From Jaltomata sinuosa (taxonomy: Eukaryota > Streptophyta > Magnoliopsida > Solanales > Solanaceae): a stretch of DNA of 64,000 nt. Both the position numbers and the translations under genes were made by a program. This document shows positions 57,063 to 64,000 of the stretch, piece by piece; position 1 is the stretch's first letter; each line of letters starts with the position of its first letter. The notes below the pieces were generated by a model. The model did not search any database and was not told the origin of the DNA. It saw nothing but the letters and a program-made list of their open reading frames with translations. The stretch is from positions 47,116 through 111,115 of the forward strand of contig QJPP01007591.1 of NCBI GenBank assembly GCA_003996215.1, given 5' to 3'.

Positions 57063-60000
57063 TGTAACGATCCTCCCAGTCGTTATAGGGTGGCCAGAGC
57101 CATAAGTATCCTATTAGAGTTTTTCCTAGTGAGTTGAGCTAATAAAATCTCAAGGTGGGGTGGTTTAAGACTAAAAACTAGTGTTCTAGGAAATTGTGGT
57201 GAATCTTCATTCATGGTGTTGTGTTTTGAGGTGTCGTATTTTGTTAGGGAGTGACTTAGTAATCTAGACCTCCATATAAAATCTTGAGACTACGGTTAAA
57301 TTCATAGCATGTGATTTTAGTGGTTACCACATTAGGATTATTTTGTGATGTTCTAAGTATGAAAATTGTGTTGTGAAATGGGGCAGTTGTGCATATTTTT
57401 TGAGCTACTGATTCAGGCACAACTGCAGCGGAAGAATTTTTATTGCACTGAGACCGCCATAACGGTCGTAGTACCACCGTACTGGACCTAGGAAATTCTT
57501 CAGGGCTCGCCATAGTGGTCCTTATTTTGCCATAGCAATTTTGTCGTAACCAGAAACCATCTGCTCGAGCAAGTGACGGGAGACAGAATGCCGATTAAAG
57601 TCACTTATTTTGAGTTTCACATTATAAACTCCAAAATATCATTTCAGAGCTCCAGAGAGGTAATTTTTTCAAGACTAGGGTGAATTTTCTCATTGAGGTG
57701 AGTTATTCCATCAATCTCTTCGCTTAGTGATTCATTAATATCATAGAATCACTAGGAAGATTGTGATGGTGGAATTATGGATTAGAACCCTAGGTTTATG
57801 GAAAATATAGTAAAGCATATGGGTAGATGTAATAATCATCTAGAATGCTTCTAGGGTGTAGATAAACACTTCCTAACATGAAATTTGAGTTACTAAACAT
57901 GAATTGTAGAGATTGACAACTTTGAGTTCCATAAAAATAGGACCTTTAGCATAAGAACTGCTTAAAAGGGGAAAATTGGAGTAAAAATTCTATGAATGAT
58001 GCTAATGTGAATATTGTGGAACTAGATTATGATAAATTGACCCTAGGGATGTTGTAGACCTCGAATAAGGGAAGAACTAGTGGATTTAAATTTTCAAAAA
58101 TTGAGGTTGAAGAGTAGATGATTAATTGCTCTTGTAATTGTTTGTTTTAAACTTTGAACATTCTGAGGCATTGAGGAAAGGAAAGTGTAAAACCTCAAAA
58201 TTTGAACTAGCGTTTAAACTCAGAAAACTCAGCTGAATCTGCAACTTTCAGGTCTCATGGGCATAAACCACGGACCGTGAAAAGCCCGACAGCCAAGGCC
58301 ACGCATCGTGGGAGCCACCACGGGCCGTGGAAACAGTCCAGAGGACCGGACAAGTTTTTCCCCTTTCAACAGCCACCTGGCATGGATCGTGGTAGGTTCG
58401 ACGAGTCGTGGTAGGTCTGATGGGTCGTCGGACAAGCCTATTCGGTGGGATTTTCTGTAACATTTTATTTTAAGTCAGGGGTATTTTGGTCTTTTTCCAC
58501 TCTTTAAAACCTAAACTAAGTCATTTTAGGCTTATTTTGGAGAGATTTAATCAGACTTAGAGTATTTTTCCCCTCATTCCATCGATTAAACTTCAGAGAA
58601 AAGAAAAAGAATTCTCTCTCAAGATCCAGGCTAGGGCTTTCTTCTCTAAAGCTTTAAACCTCAGTTCAAGCTCTAGATTTCTTATACATTCATGTATGTG
58701 AGTATTCAGTAAGGATTTAGTTTGCCTTTATGCCCAAAACCTGTGACTTTTATATTGATTTTATGACTTTATGAAACTAGGACTTTTATCCTATCTTGCA
58801 GAATTTCTCAGAAATTTGTTCTTATGATTATTATATGTTTCCTATCTGATTTTTAAATGATTTATATCATAGCTCTTCAGTGAAATTGCATAAACTTTTG
58901 AAATGAATTGAAAAGACAAGAAATCAGCCTAAAATTATAGTATTTTCACCAGAATTGATTTTCTTCAGAATTTAGCTCAGAGCATTAGTATTTAGTTCTA
59001 AAACAGAATTTAGAAAAAAATCTTCAGTCTTCAGCTTTTCAGAAAAACATGTTTTCAGACAAGTTAAGTTCTGACGCAGCATTTCAGAACTTCAGTTTTA
59101 AATGAGCTACCAGAATCAGTTTTAGGAGTAGTACTTAGCACCGAGTTAGACTAGAGTTTATCATACTCTAAAGTCTCAGAACTACGTGCTACCATAGATT
59201 TATCTAGCCCCTCAGTTGGGCGTCAGAATTAGTAATCACGTCAGTCATGCCTCTATATCCTGGAAAGGTATATTGAGTCCTCTCGATGGGACGTATACAT
59301 CAGACTCCATGTTTAGCTCACGTGATTTATGCAGGTTAACAGACTCTCCCACAGAATTAGACTCAGTAGTTGTGTATTAGGCCCTCACTTCAGTTTTACA
59401 ATTTTTCATTATGCTTTTTTAAAAATATTCTTGCATTTCAGATTTATGCATGATTATGTTTGGGCCTATGCACTACAATTTCAGTTTACATTTCTTAAAC
59501 AGCATATCAGCATTTTAGCATATGCAGTTATATTTTAGCTTGCATATCCCGCATGCGTAGTATATTCAAAGTAATGACTGTATACTCTATGTGTTGCATC
59601 CTATCATGATGCAGGTTCAGGCTCTCAGACTCAGCTCCGCGACTAGATCGATTCAGCGGCTACTAGTGGTGAGTCCTCATCATCCGAGGACGAACCTTAA
59701 TTATGCTTTCTTTTTTTATTATTGTTTCAGTTTTTACTATTTAGAGTTAGTTGGGGACTTGTCCTAGAAATTCGCCAGTTAGTAGAGGTTTTTCAGACAC
59801 AGAATTAGATATTTAACTTGTTTTCAGATTGAGTCTTACTTTTCAGATTTATACTATTTCATAAATTCTAGACTTATGTTTTTATCAGTTTAACTTCCAC
59901 TCAATTTTAAATTCAAGCGATTGTTTAGTATATGCCAGACCATGGGTTAGCTTGGGATCATTTGTAGCTCTAAGCACCATGTTACGTCTAGGGTATAGAC

Positions 60001-61267
60001 TCGGGGCATGACAGAAAGGCCATGTGATTGAGCTGCTTGATTCGAATTCTTTGATTGAGGTAGGTTACGATTTTACATGAATTTAGACTTAATCTATTCT
60101 CTTTTATATATTATAAATTGATGAGCATATTGGTTGATCTTCGGACATAATTTACTGGTTGATTACTTGTTCGGCATGACAATGCTTGCATGAATAAGCT
60201 TATGAATTATTTGAAGCATGTCTTTAAGTGACTTAGGACTATGTTCTGCACTTGTTATATTCTTATATACTTGTTGATGATATCCTGAGAGATAGCTGAA
60301 TATCAGAACATACTAAGATATGTTGAGAGAGCTGAGAATATACATACTATTCTGTTGTTGAGAGGATCGAGTCCGATGTGAGCTTACAGACGAGCGAATA
60401 TATTATGGAATGGGTACCATATTGGTATGGTACATGGAGCATATGTTATCCCATGCAGGTCATGACCAGTTGGGTAGAAATAAAACTCTTTCACATGTGT
60501 GTACAAATGAGTGATCATTGTGGATTCAGATATGATTTAGAGTGAGACATATGAGATACAGAACTTTATAGCTTGAAATCAGTGTGGACAAGATCCATGT
60601 TTTATGATGTGAATGCTCATAATTGCAGAGTTTTGAGATGACTCTATATGTTTGTGGTGGTGACTTATATGTATTAACTGTTCAACATTGATATGTTTAT
60701 GTTTGGGGTTATCTACTTGATTGTGGTGACTACTTGATTATCTGAGTTATTTTATGTGCTGATGTACCTTCCTACTTGCCTTATTTAATTTATGAGATAT
60801 ATTTGCTACTATTTTGAGTCGGCCTATGATATCTACCAGTACAGGTATTGATGATACTTTTGCATTTTCTTTTGAGTGTTGACTGTGTAGTAGAGACTTC
60901 AACGTGACCTCATATCTAATCTGTTCAGTAGACTGATTCGAGGGTGAGCTACTTCTATCCAGGCTGTCACGGATCTTCATACTGATAGATTTCTATCTTT
61001 CAGACATTATTTTATTTATTAATTATTTTTGGATTTTATTAGACATGATTAGCTAGAATCTTTTGAACAATGACTTTCGAATTTTGGGGATGTATTAGTT
61101 AGCTTTTTGCATGCTATTTTATTAAGTTTTGAGATTTGACTATTATACCTTAAATTATTTATTTATTGCTAAAATGAATTGGTTAAGGTTTGGGTTAGTT
61201 GGTAAGACATGATTCGCCCACCGGAGAATTAGTGTGGGTGTCACTCACGACCATTTGGATCATGACA
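57063..61267 (+). repeat. 3' LTR of the second chromovirus, interrupted
   Basis: TGTAACGATCCTCCC to GGATCATGACA. Minus the nested solo LTR and one duplicated target copy the length is about 2,372 bp. Short GC-rich inverted words (ACCGCCATAACGGTCG and neighbours) lie at 57,450-57,535, the same relative place as in the LTR at 33,769. Confidence 0.85.
58186..60013 (+). mobile_element. Solo LTR nested in the chromovirus LTR
   Basis: An 1,828-bp segment runs from TGTAAAACCTC to GGGGCATGACA. It is flanked on both sides by GAAAG (58,181-58,185 and 60,014-60,018). It has no internal coding region, so it is what remains after LTR-LTR recombination. Inside, GC-rich palindromes occur near the start: CACGGACCGTG (58,269-58,279) and CCACGGGCCGTGG (58,318-58,330). 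The frames at 58,229-58,463 on the minus strand are by-products of that cluster. Confidence 0.92.
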
Positions 61268-61575
61268 ATAACTCATGGATTGCTACGCATTCCTTATACA
61301 CCCTATAATACTACATAAATTGAAAATACTATTAAATAAAATATTAAATAATACTACAAAAATTAATACATATATTATTTTCTTTAATATGTCTTCTCAA
61401 ACGTCCCCTTATTATCTCATTAGACACCAAATAAGAGGAAATAAATTATTTTTCTCTCATCCTCTTCTATATATCTACAGGTAAAATAATGCTCCAAAAT
61501 ATTAGATAAGCGTGCAGGTCCTAGAATAACTGAAATTTTATTATTATATAACCTGTAAATATACATTGCAACATA
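61268..61575. other. Unassigned spacer
   Basis: A/T-rich flank of the chromovirus. No gene or repeat recognised. Confidence 0.5.
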
Positions 61576-62413
61576 TTTTTTTTTAAAAAAAATAAACAGA
61601 TGAGGCTCGGGGCCTCTATTACTGATTCAAAAAAAATATACAAGGCCCAATTAGGATTGGCCCAAATAAAAGCAACAAAGAACAAAAGAGAAAAAAGAAA
61701 AGTAAAAATAAAGCCTAAAACAAAAGGAAAAAGCGGAGAGCCAAAGGGTCTTCAATTTAGGAACAATCTGAAACTCGATCCCTTATCAAAGAACCCTTGG
61801 AACCTTGAGAAAGCATGTATAATGTATGTATTCCTCTCAATGATCTGTGGAAGCTACAGAAGTACCTCGAGATGGAATATCGCAGAGTGTAATTCATGTA
61901 ATTTCACCGGTGTTGATGGCAATGGAAGCTAGTCGGAGCTGAAGATGAAGGCGTTGAACCTCAGTCTGTAGAAGCTCAAGATCGATTATAGTGGATGAGT
62001 TTTGAGTGTTTGCGCATAAGGAATTTATAAAGTCTCACCAATATAGTGCAATCAACCCAAGTGAAGACTTCTTCAACTCTCCACCTACAGATCTGAGTTC
62101 TAAAGAACAAGATAAGTACCTATACCCTTTATAGTTCTCAGGAATACCCGTTTTTGATTATCGATTTCACCCAAATCTTGTCTCCTTGACAGGTTGAGAT
62201 CAGCAAGGAGATAATACCAGTGTCTAAGAAGAACAAATTAAGGTTTCATCTTCAATCTAGTTGGATAAGCACCTACTGTGAAAATCTATTGACGATAGTT
62301 CTTGACCTTTTGTGTGCTTTTTGTGTTGTGACTGCCTCTAAATTATTGAAATTACCTTCTCTTATTATCAAATATTCTATTTTAGATTATTTTTTTATTT
62401 TGAGGTTTAGTAT

Positions 62414-63960
62414 TTATTGTCTATCCATGTTTAGGATAATGTGTGCCTCCCTTGGTAGTTCTTGAGTTGACGGATATGTAATTCTGTCTTTACCTGCAAA
62501 AAAGAACACTTGATTAGCAATAAAATTTGTCAAGTTATTGTCTTCTCTGTACACATGTTTAACCTTTGCATCCACCTCCCTTATCAACTCTTTGATTTTC
62601 TTAATCTTCAAAGTCAGTTTTCAAGGCACTTCCCAAATTCCATCTAATATTCTCTTTACGGTCAATGAGTCTGTTTCTAGTATCATAGGTAGATGGTTCT
62701 GCTCAATACAATACTCTAACCCCATCTTTAATGCAACAATTTCAACCACTAGATTTGAATTTTTTTTCAAGCCTTCTCACTTCAGCATAAATTAGGTTCC
62801 ATGTATCACTTCTTATGCAGAATGCTCCTGAACTAGGTCTTGAATTTCCTTTAGATGCACCATTGGAGTTGAACTTAAAGAAGTTCGGATTAGGCATCTT
62901 CTAATATACAACTTGACTGTCAATCCTAGGAGTGTAGTCTTTTAGGAATTTCACCAAATCAGGCCAATAGGATGAAATATTAGTTAACCAGGGGTAGCAT
63001 CTAGCCATAAAAACTAGATTCCTGTTAATCTCCATACTCATGCTAACTTGTGACATTTTTCCTCCATGCTTTATAGAATTCCTCCTTTTTCATACTTGCC
63101 ACAGTATAAACAAAGGCACATCCTTAAACAAAGACTTAAATTTTGGTGCACAATCAACTTTCCACCATTTAAAATCACTATTTCTGACTTGAATAAATGG
63201 GTCATTTATCCTGCAACTGCTGTAAATTTTTGCCAAATATTATTAAAAATAGTACAATTCATAAACAGATGCTCAATAGATTCTTGCACCCCATTACCAC
63301 AATAACAACATGTAACATTATCACTAATTCTGTTTCTGACAAAGACTTCCCCAATAGGTATCCTCTTCTTCCATAGCCTTCATGAAAAGAAAAAACCCTT
63401 AAAAGGCACTCCTTTCATCCAGATTTATTTGAACATATACAGAGGTTTGACCTCTATTTCTTACACATTCCCAGGCAGACCCAATAGTAAATTTTCTTGA
63501 CTTATTCAACATTCAGCAAGGTTTGTCCCATTCTCCTAGATCCTCCATACAGTTGATATTATTCAGAATATAAGTGCATACTCTTTAGTTAAAGACTGTT
63601 GTAGTAGGTCCACATTCCAACTTTCATTTGCAAAATGTTGATTGACTTCCTCCAACTGTAGGTTCCTAGCAAAGTTTACAGACAGGACATAGTAAAGAGA
63701 ACCCAATTGGGTCCAATATTATACCATACATAGGAATTCTCATGCTTAGGTTCCCATCATATATTTTGATCAAATCTATCACTAGTTTCAAGCATGAATT
63801 TCCTACTCATAGAATCTCCTTTTCATTTCACCATCTGAGGCCTCACTTTCTTACAATATTGGTTTAAAATTAGTCCACAGTAATTTTTGTGTTCTAAAAA
63901 TTTACCATAGCTTGACAAATAAAGCTTTAGACACATCAAACAAGGATCTGAAGCCTTACC
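62414..63960 (-). pseudogene. LINE pol remnant: zf-RVT and RNase H domains
   Basis: On the minus strand, reading from higher to lower positions, RIPIGEVFVRNRISDN and CCYCGNGVQESIEHLFMNC (about 63,255-63,370) form the zf-RVT zinc block. An RNase H domain follows (62,420-62,880): FNSNGASKGNSRPSSGAF, then EIVALKMGLEYC, LETDSLTV and YREDNNLTNFIAN. The first catalytic aspartate (usually FNTDGA) is N here. An in-frame TGA lies at about 62,620. Plant L1 elements carry this RNase H after RT. Dead copy. Confidence 0.82.

Positions 63961-63961
<1 letters not shown>

Positions 63962-64000
<39 letters not shown>
63962..64000. repeat. 39-base C run at the window end
   Basis: Only C from 63,962 on. A homopolymer this long is unlikely to be genuine; it may mark a contig edge or a read error. 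Confidence 0.7.

Larger units (their letters stand above)
61576..64000 (-). mobile_element. LINE (L1-type) 3' fragment
   Basis: Minus-strand element, cut by the window edge. A short poly(A) (T9 on the plus strand, 61,576-61,584) ends the 3' side. From there to about 62,410 there is 3' non-coding sequence, and from 62,414 upward the C-terminal pol domains. No target-site duplication can be given with only one end present. Confidence 0.75.

Overview
This is a transposon-rich stretch of a plant nuclear genome. The evidence is GC-poor DNA, nested Ty3/gypsy LTR retrotransposons, an endogenous caulimovirid (pararetrovirus), a LINE fragment and one spliced Pumilio-type gene. A eudicot is likely. Solanaceae is my guess from the look of the LTR families, and nothing in the window proves it. 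Almost every open frame outside the Pumilio gene and the viral movement-protein gene is transposon debris or an accidental ORF.

Layout. 1-17,478: an old, heavily mutated gypsy element (protease, RT, RNase H, integrase, 3' LTR) split by a younger complete LTR element at 1,409-13,417. The younger element has two near-identical LTRs of about 2.96 kb, a 5-bp target-site duplication (GTGGT) and a PBS-like site, and no recognisable gag or pol. It is a large non-autonomous (LARD-like) relative of the Tat/Ogre lineage. 17,479-18,109: unassigned. 18,110-24,894: an endogenous caulimovirid in the order movement protein, coat protein, protease-RT-RNase H, downstream ORF; only the movement-protein frame is unbroken. 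24,954 to about 29,095: 3' part of an Athila-like element with its LTR, followed by a minus-strand LTR that ends at 30,441. About 30,640-36,115: a decayed chromovirus with 3' LTR. 37,400-41,390: a decayed Tat/Ogre-type element. 41,390-42,010: a GACCCGACTC-type minisatellite. 42,863-47,327 (minus): a five-exon gene for a PUF RNA-binding protein, about 747 aa. 49,626-51,416: an inverted repeat interleaved with a 0.55-kb direct duplication. 51,220-61,267: a second decayed chromovirus (gag, pol, chromodomain); its 3' LTR is itself interrupted by a clean solo LTR (58,186-60,013, TSD GAAAG). 61,590-64,000 (minus): a LINE fragment with zf-RVT and RNase H domains. The window ends in a run of 39 C.

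The most unusual signal is in the non-coding interior of the 12-kb element. It carries several families of short stem-loops: a dispersed double hairpin of about 65 bp (six clear and two degenerate copies, plus one in the separate Tat-type element near 40.7 kb), about 14 tandem 68-bp units each holding two hairpins around a constant CACACAA loop, and a cluster of hairpins with an A/T-rich loop. In each family the stem bases differ between copies but change in compensating pairs. This suggests that folding, rather than sequence or coding capacity, has been kept.
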